Assembly (NCBI GenBank): GCA_963578605.1
Contig: CAUZEA010000041.1
Location: 1-46,702, forward strand
Length of the DNA stretch: 46,702 nt
Direction of reading: 5' to 3'
From: JAKVCB01 sp963578605
GTDB taxonomy: Bacteria > Planctomycetota > Planctomycetia > Pirellulales > Lacipirellulaceae
Position numbers and translations under genes: made by a program. Under the pieces are notes generated by a model. It saw only the letters and a program-made list of their open reading frames with translations. It was not told the DNA's origin and did no database searches. Of this stretch, positions 8,340 to 16,124 are shown one piece after another. How positions within the stretch are numbered: position 1 is the stretch's first letter; each line of letters starts with the position of its first letter.

Positions 8340-8972
8340 ATGGGACACCTCTTGAAAATCGCTTCGAAAATCCACCGTTGCTTTTCGATCCTGTCAGCAA
8401 CATTCGTCGGCCTGCTGTTGGGACTGAACCTATCCATACCTGCCAGCGGTGCGATTTGGGTCGATGTCACTGGAATTCGCAGTACGGGAATCACAGAATG
8501 GACCTTCCACGGATCGGATACGATCACCGACTTCGGTGGCACCATCACCTCCAGCTTTTCCTGGAATAACTTCTCCAGTTACGTCAACGAGAATCACTTC
8601 CCATCCATCCCATCCGGACAGCTAGCCATTACTAACACGACGAAGTCGATGAGTCAGACCGGGAAGTTCTTGTCTCTCGTGGATGGTGGGGCCAATTTCG
8701 ACGACGATTTTATCCTGAATTTTAACGGCCCGCTCGATATCGAGAACGGCGATGTCTTTACGTTGGCTGGCACTTTGAACATGAACATTGACATCAACCA
8801 ACTTGCTCCGAACGGCTTGCCGTATTCAGGCACCAATACCCAAACCTCGGATTTCGGTAGTCTCACGCTATCGGTCGTGGAGATTCCTGAACCGACGACC
8901 CTGATACTTTTAATAGCGATGCTCAGTGGCATGTTTTATCCCCGCCATCGACCGCTGACCTTCTGCGCATAA
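8340..8972 (+). CDS. PEP-CTERM sorting-signal secreted protein
   Basis: I chose ATG 8340 because AAGGAG lies 6 bases upstream and the product begins with a long signal peptide (MGHLLKIASKIHRCFSILSA, cleavage near SIPASGA). The mature region, about 150 residues, is Ser/Thr/Asn-rich and beta-predicted, with no catalytic motif. The C-terminus EIPEPTTLILLIAMLSGMFY followed by a basic RHRP tail is a PEP-CTERM signal, processed by exosortases and tied to export to the cell surface or extracellular matrix. The partner exosortase is not in the window. Confidence 0.85.
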   Translation: MGHLLKIASKIHRCFSILSATFVGLLLGLNLSIPASGAIWVDVTGIRSTGITEWTFHGSDTITDFGGTITSSFSWNNFSSYVNENHFPSIPSGQLAITNTTKSMSQTGKFLSLVDGGANFDDDFILNFNGPLDIENGDVFTLAGTLNMNIDINQLAPNGLPYSGTNTQTSDFGSLTLSVVEIPEPTTLILLIAMLSGMFYPRHRPLTFCA

Positions 8973-9272
8973 GGTACCAGGAAACAAAATCGCGGCTCCA
9001 CCATGATAATCGGGCGCATCGATACGACCTGTCAAACTGGTACAACGGCTCCCAAAAATCGGACCTCCCCGGCTGGTGCATCAGCGGAGACCATCTGCAA
9101 GGTAAAGTTGAACAGCCACTCCTTACGCATTCGTGGCTGAAGGCACGACGACACATCTTTGCACCTATCCGTTGGTGCAACTGGCCGCTGCTGGTGAAAC
9201 CAGGCCAGTACGTCGCATGTCTTGAAAAGAGCGCACACCCCGTGATCCTGGCATTTGCACCCAAAGGAACTG
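8973..9272 (+). other. Leader region of the minor pseudopilin operon, no gene seen
   Basis: About 300 bases without a supported gene. Open frames here extend into the downstream pseudopilin gene in other frames. The promoter of the 9273-11930 operon should lie here, but I cannot identify a convincing -35/-10 pair. Confidence 0.4.
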
Positions 9273-9809
9273 ATGATGCCTTCATTCCCCTCTCCGATGC
9301 CCAGTTGCCTCGCCCGGCACTCGCCACTGGGACCTCCGGACGCTCTACTCATCGTTTTTCGGCGCAAGGGTTTCACCATGATCGACACGGTCATGACCGT
9401 ACTGATCTTGGGGATTTTGGCCGCTGTCGCGCTGCCGCAATTTACCGGCGTGTTGCACGCCTGTCGGGGCGATGCCGCAGCCAATCGCGTCATTGCCGAT
9501 TTGAAGCTTGCCCGCAAACATGCGATTGCCACCAGCTCCAATGTGACAGTGCAATTCCAGCTCGCATCGTCTACGTACAAACTGACGGGTGTACCTGATT
9601 TGAACGGAGCGGCTCCAAACTACGAGGTCGACCTGTCAGCTTATCCTTATGGTGCCTCGATCGAATCCGCCAACTTCGGCGGTGACTCGATTGTGATTTT
9701 CGACTTCAACGGGATTCCAGACAGCAACGGTTCGATCGTCGTTTCGTCAGGAACCCATAAAAAGACGATTCACATTGATGATTCAACTGCTGCCCTTACC
9801 TTGCCATGA
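9273..9809 (+). CDS. Minor pseudopilin, GspH-like
   Basis: The start ATGATG at 9273 follows AAAGGA; the earlier ATG at 9255 lacks a site. A prepilin leader of about 31 residues ends in FRRKG, followed by FTMIDTVMTVLILGILAAVA, the hydrophobic helix of type IV pilin-like proteins cut and N-methylated by prepilin peptidase. Residue +5 of the mature protein is Asp where Glu is usual. The rest (ANRVIADLKLARKHAIATSS) matches the GspH/FimT pattern of a minor pseudopilin. First gene of a four-gene run joined by 4-base stop/start overlaps. Confidence 0.83.
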   Translation: MMPSFPSPMPSCLARHSPLGPPDALLIVFRRKGFTMIDTVMTVLILGILAAVALPQFTGVLHACRGDAAANRVIADLKLARKHAIATSSNVTVQFQLASSTYKLTGVPDLNGAAPNYEVDLSAYPYGASIESANFGGDSIVIFDFNGIPDSNGSIVVSSGTHKKTIHIDDSTAALTLP

Positions 9810-10378
9810 TCTATATCCCACCACGAATACGAACGTCCACCCCCGAGAGACGCTACCGTCGCGGCACGACTCTGCTGGAATTGCTGGTCAGCATTACCGT
9901 TTCGTCCATCCTGCTCGTGGGACTCTCGTCATCGACCTATCTGGCATTGAAGGCTGCTGACGTGGATGTCGGGCCCTTTTACGAGGCCAACGAAGGTTGT
10001 AAAGCGATTTTCGAACTAACAAGAGAACTTCAATATGCAGTGGTGTTAAACGAGACCGTGAATTCAGCAACGTTGATCGAGTTTACGATTTCCGACATCA
10101 CGAGTGATGCCACTGCCGAAACCATCCGCTATGAATGGTCTGGTATTCCTGGAGACCCGCTCCAGCGGTCATTTAACGGCAGCCCCGTCAAAACGGTGAT
10201 CGCCAACGTACACATATTCAAACTGACTTACCATACGCGAATCGCACAAGATAACGCAGGGCGAGACTCGTACTTCAACACAAGTGTTACGGCCACGGTT
10301 CAAATCGGCAGCGACTCCGCATCACAAATCCGCACGACCGTGCGAACCTTCAACGAGCCCGAGGCAAGCTACCCATGA
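9806..10378 (+). CDS. Minor pseudopilin, GspJ-like
   Basis: The ATG overlaps the previous stop as ATGA, indicating translational coupling. The leader ends ERRYRRG and the mature N-terminus is TTLLELLVSITVSSILLVGL, with the conserved Glu at +5. The following ANEGCKAIFELTRELQYAVV and the beta-rich C-terminal half fit the GspJ/PulJ-like minor pseudopilins, which form the tip complex of type II secretion pseudopili with GspI and GspK. Length is 190 residues, as expected. Confidence 0.8.
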   Translation: MIYIPPRIRTSTPERRYRRGTTLLELLVSITVSSILLVGLSSSTYLALKAADVDVGPFYEANEGCKAIFELTRELQYAVVLNETVNSATLIEFTISDITSDATAETIRYEWSGIPGDPLQRSFNGSPVKTVIANVHIFKLTYHTRIAQDNAGRDSYFNTSVTATVQIGSDSASQIRTTVRTFNEPEASYP

Positions 10379-10914
10379 CCATCAGCAAACCTGTGCGATA
10401 CAGCGCAAGGGGCAGCACCAATCTTGCAACCCCCCGTGGTGTGTCGTTGCTGGAATCCATGATTTCAACTCTGTTGGTGGGTGTGATTCTTGTCGCCTCG
10501 ATGAAGACGGTGGGCACGGTCATGCAACAACGCAACTCGACTGTCGACGACCAGCGGGCTGTTTGGTTAGCGCAGGAAATGTTCGCCGAGATTCTGGAAA
10601 AAGAGTATGCCGATCCCCACGACAACTCCCCCACTTTCGGCCCTGAAGAAACAGGCAGCCGTCACAACTACGACGATGTCGACGACTTTCATTCCTGGAA
10701 TAAAATGCCTCCCGAGCAGCGGGATGGCACTCCCCTGAGCAACCTGGCAGGGTGGCGGCGGGAAGTCGTGATCGAGTACGTTGATCCCGGTAATCCTGCG
10801 ATTCCTTTGGGACATGATACTGGCGCCAAACGAATCACCGTGAACGTCTACAAAAACGACCGGTTGCTTTCAAGTTTACAGTCGGTGCGTTCCACTGCCT
10901 GGTTCGCTAATTGA
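10375..10914 (+). CDS. Minor pseudopilin, GspI/PilV-like
   Basis: This gene also starts in an ATGA overlap. The leader ends in NLATPRG and is followed by VSLLESMISTLLVGVILVAS, with Glu at +5 and Ser/Met further in. The adjoining QRAVWLAQEMFAEILEK resembles the 'A..LA..ml.' segment of GspI/PilV-type pseudopilins. The predicted role is in priming and capping the pseudopilus. Its 179 residues are somewhat longer than classical GspI, with an acidic, Asp/His-rich loop in the middle (RHNYDDVDDFHSW). Confidence 0.78.
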   Translation: MTISKPVRYSARGSTNLATPRGVSLLESMISTLLVGVILVASMKTVGTVMQQRNSTVDDQRAVWLAQEMFAEILEKEYADPHDNSPTFGPEETGSRHNYDDVDDFHSWNKMPPEQRDGTPLSNLAGWRREVVIEYVDPGNPAIPLGHDTGAKRITVNVYKNDRLLSSLQSVRSTAWFAN

Positions 10915-11930
10915 ACACAAACGAGGCAAGCGTGCTAATTGAACCATATTGGACCCGACGACGCCCGGCCCGTTCGCGCCGAGGAATTGCCCTCTACTCG
11001 GCCGTCATGATCAACAGCCTGCTGGTAGGTGTCCTGGCACTAAGTGCTTTGACCATCGTTCGTATCGAACGTCGATCAAGCGAAAGCTCACGCGAAATCG
11101 TAGCAGCCCAACTGCACGCACGGGCTGCCGTCGACTTGGCGCTTCAAACTGTACGAAGTGACCCGAATTGGCGGATGCGCTACATGGATGGAGTCGAGAC
11201 CAAACCGCTCAGTTTTGGCGAAGGCACGGTAAGTTGGAAACTCAAAGATGCCAGCACTCCTCCTGATGGCAACCTCGGCAATCACGAGGACGATCCGGTT
11301 GAAATCCAGGGCATCGGTCGTGCCGGCAAAGCAATTTGGGTTCACAGCGCCATCGCAGTCGATACTGGTGCATCGCGCGAATTAGGACCCATCCAACTCA
11401 AAACTGCGGGTCGACGGACTCGTTACAACACGGTCAAGGCTAGCAAGTGGTGGGCCCAATATTTCAAACCCAACCTGCCAGCAGAAGCAACCGGATGGAG
11501 AGTGACGAGCGTCGATCTTTATCTTGCCAGCAGCAACCATTCCACCGAATCGCTGCAGGTCAATCTTTATACTCCCGACAACCACAACCTGCCCCAAGCA
11601 CTCGTCGACGGTGTTGCCATCCCGAGGAGTGACCTCTCCTCGAATGCCGGTTGGCATATGATCCGTTTCTCCGGAAATACCAACTTGGACCCCACCAAGG
11701 GACTTTGCATTTCACTCGAGTGTACAACCGAAAACGCTGCAGCCTGGTTCGCCTACGATAACAGGAGCAACATCGATCCCGATTCTGCCCTGATTCGCGG
11801 CAACCAGGCCAGCGGATGGACGAGTTACCATCCCAGGAAAACACTCTTCTATCGAGTCATGGGGATGTACACGGTCCCCAGCGGATTAACACTTCAATTT
11901 GGTACCTTCAAACGCGCCGCCGCCCCGTAA
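10911..11930 (+). CDS. GspK/PilX-like tip pseudopilin with jelly-roll-like C-terminal domain
   Basis: The best start is a TTG overlapping the previous TGA (TTGA), matching the coupling used upstream. The leader ends in ARSRRG, then IALYSAVMINSLLVGVLALS; +5 is Ser rather than Glu, a feature of GspK-type tip pseudopilins. Residues about 50-160 (AAVDLALQTVRSDPNW and following) resemble planctomycete GspK/PilX-like proteins. The C-terminal half, about residues 170-335, has the pattern FKPN..ATGWRVTSVDLYLA, LQVNLYTPDNHNLPQALVDG, GWHMIRFSGNTNLDPTKGLC, which recalls the 'choice-of-anchor R' or carbohydrate-binding-like beta-sandwich seen in secreted proteins. Such a domain on a tip subunit could recognise substrate or a surface. 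The domain assignment is from pattern only. Confidence 0.75.
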   Translation: MNTNEASVLIEPYWTRRRPARSRRGIALYSAVMINSLLVGVLALSALTIVRIERRSSESSREIVAAQLHARAAVDLALQTVRSDPNWRMRYMDGVETKPLSFGEGTVSWKLKDASTPPDGNLGNHEDDPVEIQGIGRAGKAIWVHSAIAVDTGASRELGPIQLKTAGRRTRYNTVKASKWWAQYFKPNLPAEATGWRVTSVDLYLASSNHSTESLQVNLYTPDNHNLPQALVDGVAIPRSDLSSNAGWHMIRFSGNTNLDPTKGLCISLECTTENAAAWFAYDNRSNIDPDSALIRGNQASGWTSYHPRKTLFYRVMGMYTVPSGLTLQFGTFKRAAAP

Positions 11931-11957
11931 GACTCGCCGTCGCGACACACTTCACCC

Positions 11958-11983
11958 CACAAACTTCGGCGGTAGAGTTTGTG
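11958..11983. terminator. Candidate hairpin between convergent genes
   Basis: CACAAAC at 11958-11964 can pair with GTTTGTG at 11977-11983 around a 12-base loop, between the end of the minor pseudopilin operon and the convergent gene at 12055. No clear T-run follows, so a terminator role is uncertain. Confidence 0.35.
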
Positions 11984-12054
11984 CTTGCTTCAACGTAAAG
12001 AGTGGGGCTCGGTACCTGTACCGTAAGAAACATCACGACTGGGCAACCGGCGCT

Positions 12055-12999
12055 TCAGTCGCCGTGCCCCACCCAGGCTCGGTGGGGGTCAACCTGGTAC
12101 AACCGTGTAAATTCTCGCCGATCGTAACGGCGGCCGGTCCTAAGTTGGAGATCGTCGCGGAACCGACTTGCCGGGCGGAGCAAAACGTAGGAATCGGAAC
12201 TGTCCAGCACACCAACTCCAGGAATTCCGAGACGGGCTGTCAGCAACGCCTCGAACGCAATATCAACGTCTCGTCCTGGTGCAAAGTTGCGAAACGGCAA
12301 CTCGTAGACTACGCCGTTGGGCCCGAATGTTTTCGGGGTTACCCGTCGCGACCACTCCCCAAGGAGCGGGAAAGAATCGCGCCGGCGTACATGTTCTCCA
12401 CCCCGAGAGAGTCTGTGCTCGCCAATCAATTGAAAATCGATCGAACCAAACACTGGCACGACTTGTCCGAACCCGTCCACCGGCGAAACTAACACCCGCA
12501 GGCCGTCTGGCTCTACGTCGTCGTCCCAATTCGCCAGATGTGCTTCAATCCTCAACGCACGGGCTACCGGAAGGAGTAATGGAGCCTCCCAAGGGCCAGC
12601 CTCGGAGATTCCCGGTGGACTGGTCGGCCAGTCAGCCGCGCCATCGACGACAACTTCCTCCTCATCGACAGCGGGTTCGAATTGGTCAACGACGTCGACA
12701 CCTTTGGGAACGTCGACTTCGATTCGCTGCTCGTCACCAGGAAGGTCGGTGGTCGACGGGTCGACATCCAGCACATCGGACCAACGAAAGCGGCTTGAAA
12801 GTGAGAAGTTGTCTGTTACGGTACGCAACCACAAGAATGTTTCATCGGTGCGGGCATCCAATGTGCCCTGCAAAACCCGACCGTCGGCCAGGTGGACCAC
12901 GGTCAAGTTGTCGGCCCCCCGGGTGATGACCGTTGGGAAAACCAACCAGAAAACGCTCGTGCGTAGTAACGCACCAATTGAAAGGTTGAGGGGCTGCAT
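12055..12999 (-). CDS. Secreted protein of unknown function
   Basis: A 314-residue protein with an N-terminal signal peptide (hydrophobic ALLRTSVFWLVFPTVITRGA) followed by LTVVHLADGRVLQGTLDART, an SH3-like or Sm-like opening often seen in planctomycete secreted proteins that begin 'v.l.dG....G.l'. The centre is acidic and Pro-rich (VDEEEVVVDGAADWPTSPPG). The C-terminal half (LRIEAHLANWDDDVEPDGLR, LLGEWSRRVTPKTFGPNGVV) is beta-rich. I do not recognise a family for the whole. Its location between the minor pseudopilin operon and the HD-GYP gene, on the same strand as HD-GYP, suggests an envelope role, but there is no direct evidence. Confidence 0.68.
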   Translation of the reverse strand: MQPLNLSIGALLRTSVFWLVFPTVITRGADNLTVVHLADGRVLQGTLDARTDETFLWLRTVTDNFSLSSRFRWSDVLDVDPSTTDLPGDEQRIEVDVPKGVDVVDQFEPAVDEEEVVVDGAADWPTSPPGISEAGPWEAPLLLPVARALRIEAHLANWDDDVEPDGLRVLVSPVDGFGQVVPVFGSIDFQLIGEHRLSRGGEHVRRRDSFPLLGEWSRRVTPKTFGPNGVVYELPFRNFAPGRDVDIAFEALLTARLGIPGVGVLDSSDSYVLLRPASRFRDDLQLRTGRRYDRREFTRLYQVDPHRAWVGHGD

Positions 13000-13279
13000 C
13001 GTGGGGCTGACTCCGAAAAGAACGTACCAGGGACGTCTTCCAGTTCAGCATTTCCAGTACCGCAAGCAGAATCTCTTCAACCTCCCAGGCGTAACTGGTT
13101 TCTATCGCACGGGTTACACCATCTACCGAAATAGGGTGTTGGTTGCCAAAACACCACGACGTTGCTTTGCGGCAACATCGGTGGTGAGCACCAGACACGA
13201 GAAAATAGGGCTCAGCCGCCGACAGGTGATCGTTCGTGGATCTCTCAAAACAACCCGGGCTATTGTCGCCGGGATGCCA

Positions 13280-14887
13280 TCAAAAAACCTCTAAACGGTC
13301 TGCTGAAGTGTCTGGGTTGGATAATGGCACGGTGAATCCGGGCGAAACTTCGCCCTCAGGCTGTGCATTTTGAGGGTCCCGGGTGGTTTTACCGGTGGAA
13401 TCTGTGTCGTCGATGCAGCGAAAGAAAGCCGCCACAACGACTGGGTCCCACTGCGGGCCAACATTCTCTCGAATAATCGCTTCGGCTTGCCAAGTCGACA
13501 TCGAGTCACGGTAAGGTCGGCAAGTTGTCATTGCATCGTACGCATCGGCTACTGCCAGAATACGGGCAGCAAGCGGAATGTCGGTTGAAGCCAAACCGTG
13601 TGGATAGCCAGAGCCGTCGACCATTTCGTGGTGGTGCAACACTCCCGGAAGCACGTACGAGAGCTCATTCAATTGCTCGAGGATCTGACAACCGATTTCA
13701 GGATGGTCCATGATGGCGGCGAATTCAACTACTGACAGTTTGCCTGTTTTGTTGAGAATTGCATCGGGGACCCCGATTTTCCCAATGTCGTGCAGCAGTC
13801 CCGTCACGTAAATCTGTTGGCACTGTTGACGATCCAGTCCCATTTCCTGGGCAATGGCACGCGCTAGATTCGCCACCCGCTCGCTGTGACCGGCGGTATA
13901 GGGGTCTCGGGCATCGACCGCGCCACTCATCGCAGAAATAACGCCCAGCAAAAGTCGCTCCTTGGCCTCAAAGAGGGTCACGTTGCGGGCATGCGTGGCG
14001 AGCATCGCGGCAACGGCCTCGACAAGACTGGCCTGAACCGTACCGAACTCGGTTTCGCTGGAAGCAACCTGTGAATTTTCGACAAGAATTTTCCGCGGAT
14101 CCATTTCGCGGTTCAGCGCCAGCAACCAGCCAAAATTGTGTCGTGCCGAAGCAATCTTTACCAGAATCAAGGAGTCGATCCCATGGTTCACAACGAGTTC
14201 TGATTTCATGGCTCTGCGGTTGACAACCACCGCGTGTTGAACCGCCTGTCCCGCATAGCATTGAAGAATCTCAACCACAGCTTCTTCAGCCGGCATTGCG
14301 CCACACCACATAGGGTCGAAATCGCACCCCGTTTCCGGTGGGGCAGTCTGACCGACAGGAACAAGGCCCAACGCCCCCACCCGCAGGAGCTGGTGTAATT
14401 CGGGCAAAATCTCGCCGGCTACTTCACCCACCGAGTGACGAACATCGCGAAATTCAAAGTGCCTGGTTAGTCGTCGGAGCCAGGTCGACTCTTCCATGGT
14501 TTGGGCCAGTTGTTCCATAAAGACTGGCGAATCGGTGGCTGGAAGCTGCCGGTCTTGCATCAATCCGACCGTTGCGGCGAGTTGCTGCGCCAGCGTCGCC
14601 GGATTTACGTCGGCATAACCAACCGCCGCACAATGGACCTCATAACCGGTGGAAATTGGAACCATCACGGCAACCTTCCTCTTCCCTACCGGTACAACCG
14701 CGGGTTGATCGTGTTGGTAGTGTTCCCGCAGCAAGCCTGCCAAACGAGCATCGTCGCAGCACCCGCCTGGGGCTGGTTCCCACCGATCTCCCTGTTGCAG
14801 CCAAACTACAAAAACAGCATCAAACAGGTTTTGGAGTTTTTCAACTCGCCGGGCAATCTGCGGGTTGTTCATGTCAGGCGTATTCAT
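13280..14887 (-). CDS. HD-GYP domain protein, predicted cyclic di-GMP phosphodiesterase
   Basis: I chose the ATG at 14887 (MNTPDMNNPQIARR) because AGGA precedes it; the frame opens 35 codons earlier. The N-terminal two thirds look like a sensor region with GAF-like character (SLILVKIASARHNFGWLLAL). The C-terminal third is a complete HD-GYP domain: DARDPYTAGHSERVANLARA, LLHDIGKIGVPDAILNK, HPEIGCQILEQL, VLHHHEMVDGSGYPHGL, LAARILAVADAYDAMT and RPYR. The metal ligands and GYP motif appear present, so hydrolysis of cyclic di-GMP is plausible. It faces away from the major pseudopilin operon at 15147 and may share its control region. Cytosolic: no signal peptide or membrane segment. Confidence 0.88.
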   Translation of the reverse strand: MNTPDMNNPQIARRVEKLQNLFDAVFVVWLQQGDRWEPAPGGCCDDARLAGLLREHYQHDQPAVVPVGKRKVAVMVPISTGYEVHCAAVGYADVNPATLAQQLAATVGLMQDRQLPATDSPVFMEQLAQTMEESTWLRRLTRHFEFRDVRHSVGEVAGEILPELHQLLRVGALGLVPVGQTAPPETGCDFDPMWCGAMPAEEAVVEILQCYAGQAVQHAVVVNRRAMKSELVVNHGIDSLILVKIASARHNFGWLLALNREMDPRKILVENSQVASSETEFGTVQASLVEAVAAMLATHARNVTLFEAKERLLLGVISAMSGAVDARDPYTAGHSERVANLARAIAQEMGLDRQQCQQIYVTGLLHDIGKIGVPDAILNKTGKLSVVEFAAIMDHPEIGCQILEQLNELSYVLPGVLHHHEMVDGSGYPHGLASTDIPLAARILAVADAYDAMTTCRPYRDSMSTWQAEAIIRENVGPQWDPVVVAAFFRCIDDTDSTGKTTRDPQNAQPEGEVSPGFTVPLSNPDTSADRLEVF

Positions 14888-15146
14888 ACCGATTATTCCT
14901 GTTAGTGGCATCGCATCGATCGCACGGCCGGCAACAGCGGAGTACGTCAACGAACCACCGAAATGTAGCGTATAGGCAACGACACAAGGCAATCCTACCT
15001 CTTCAAAAACGACAACAAGAACGGCCTTTCGGTTTGCAATAGTTTTTTCTCAACCTACGGTTTTCGTAGACGAAGTAAGTTGCCGCATGCGGCGCCGTTA
15101 GGTCACCCAACAACGTTGAATTCTCTCCTGAGGAGGAAAACCTGCC

Positions 15147-15563
15147 ATGGTACGTTTGAATCTGACCAAGAAGAAAAATTCGGGGTTCACTCTCGTGGAA
15201 TTAGTCATCGTGATACTGGTTCTCGGCATCATTACAGCCGTTGCGGCACCAAAGATGTTTAATACAGCCAGCGATGCACGAGATAGCGCCACGCGTCAGT
15301 CGTTGTCAGTGCTGCGCGGTGCAATTGAAATGTATCGGGCTCAAAATGGTGGGTATCCAAGCGCTTCAGCGCTCACCACCACACTGCTGTCGTATCTTCA
15401 GGGGCCATTTCCAGCTCCACAAGCAGGAGCCAACCAAAACCCTGAAGTCGTTGCTTCGTCGCAAAACCCAATCACGTCCGTGGAACCTGGCAACGAAGGA
15501 TGGGTCTACAACAATTCGACCGGTGAAATCCGGATTAACGACGGCGTTTACATTTCCTGGTGA
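15147..15563 (+). CDS. Major pseudopilin, GspG/PilA-like
   Basis: GAGGAGG lies a few bases before the ATG. The short leader MVRLNLTKKKNSG is followed by FTLVELVIVILVLGIITAVA, a textbook prepilin site with Glu at +5. The next segment (SVLRGAIEMYRAQNGGYPSA) is the GspG-type alpha-beta region with the YxxxNGxYP motif; the C-terminus GWVYNNSTGEIRINDGVY is also GspG/PilE-like. At 138 residues the length fits a major pseudopilin. A strong stem-loop follows at 15573-15612, before the signalling genes, and may make this transcript more abundant than the downstream ones. Confidence 0.88.
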   Translation: MVRLNLTKKKNSGFTLVELVIVILVLGIITAVAAPKMFNTASDARDSATRQSLSVLRGAIEMYRAQNGGYPSASALTTTLLSYLQGPFPAPQAGANQNPEVVASSQNPITSVEPGNEGWVYNNSTGEIRINDGVYISW

Positions 15564-15572
15564 AACAGATGA

Positions 15573-15612
15573 GCCGGGCGCCACAATCCCTTGAGGGTGA
15601 GTTGCGCCCGGC
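15573..15612 (+). promoter_or_regulatory. Stem-loop after the major pseudopilin gene
   Basis: GCCGGGCGC at 15573-15581 pairs perfectly with GCGCCCGGC at 15604-15612. Inside the loop CCC (15588-15590) and GGG (15595-15597) can pair around TTGA. There is no T-run after the stem. It sits 10 bases after the pseudopilin stop and about 25 before the response regulator start, so it could act as a partial terminator or an mRNA 3'-end stabiliser that sets pseudopilin excess. Confidence 0.6.
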
Positions 15613-15636
15613 CACCGCTTTGCACAGGGCAACACG

Positions 15637-16032
15637 ATGGACAACCTATCAAAACACATCCTCGTGGCTGAAGACAATCCCGTCATGGCCCAGTTGCTCG
15701 CGTTCAGCCTGGAGCGGGTCGGTTTTGCCGTTACTTGTGCTTATGACGGCGCGACAGCTGCGGAGGCTGCCCGCCAAGAGTCGTTTGATCTGGTAATCAC
15801 CGACTACCAGATGCCGAAAATGAGTGGCGAGGAGCTCTGCGAGGCAATCCGCACCGACTCGATCAATCGTGAGGTTCCCATTGTTCTTTGTTCCGCAAAG
15901 GGTCTGGAAATTGATTCCACCAGGATGAACGAGGTCCATCGACTGGCCAAGGTATTCCACAAGCCATTCAGCCCCGGTGAGGTGGTCACGTTTGCCTGCT
16001 CGCTACTGGAGTTCGCACCAGCCCGTGGTTGA
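15637..16032 (+). CDS. CheY-like single-domain response regulator
   Basis: The 131-residue protein is a lone receiver domain: acidic pocket VAEDNPVMAQLLAFSLERVG, phospho-acceptor Asp in FDLVITDYQMPKMSGEEL, switch residue region IVLCSAKG and the conserved Lys in FHKPFSPGEVV. There is no output domain, so it should act by protein contact. It is followed, with overlap or close spacing, by a histidine kinase and lies inside the pseudopilus assembly operon. It may receive phosphate from that kinase and act on the ATPase or on the STAS protein. Confidence 0.9.
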   Translation: MDNLSKHILVAEDNPVMAQLLAFSLERVGFAVTCAYDGATAAEAARQESFDLVITDYQMPKMSGEELCEAIRTDSINREVPIVLCSAKGLEIDSTRMNEVHRLAKVFHKPFSPGEVVTFACSLLEFAPARG

Positions 16033-16124
16033 CCGGGACAAACCGACCTGAACCGAGGCGAGAAAGCACCCTCCTCCGACCAGCTGCGGGACAGGTTTAT
16101 GATTCGTTTCGTGGCAGGCGTAAA

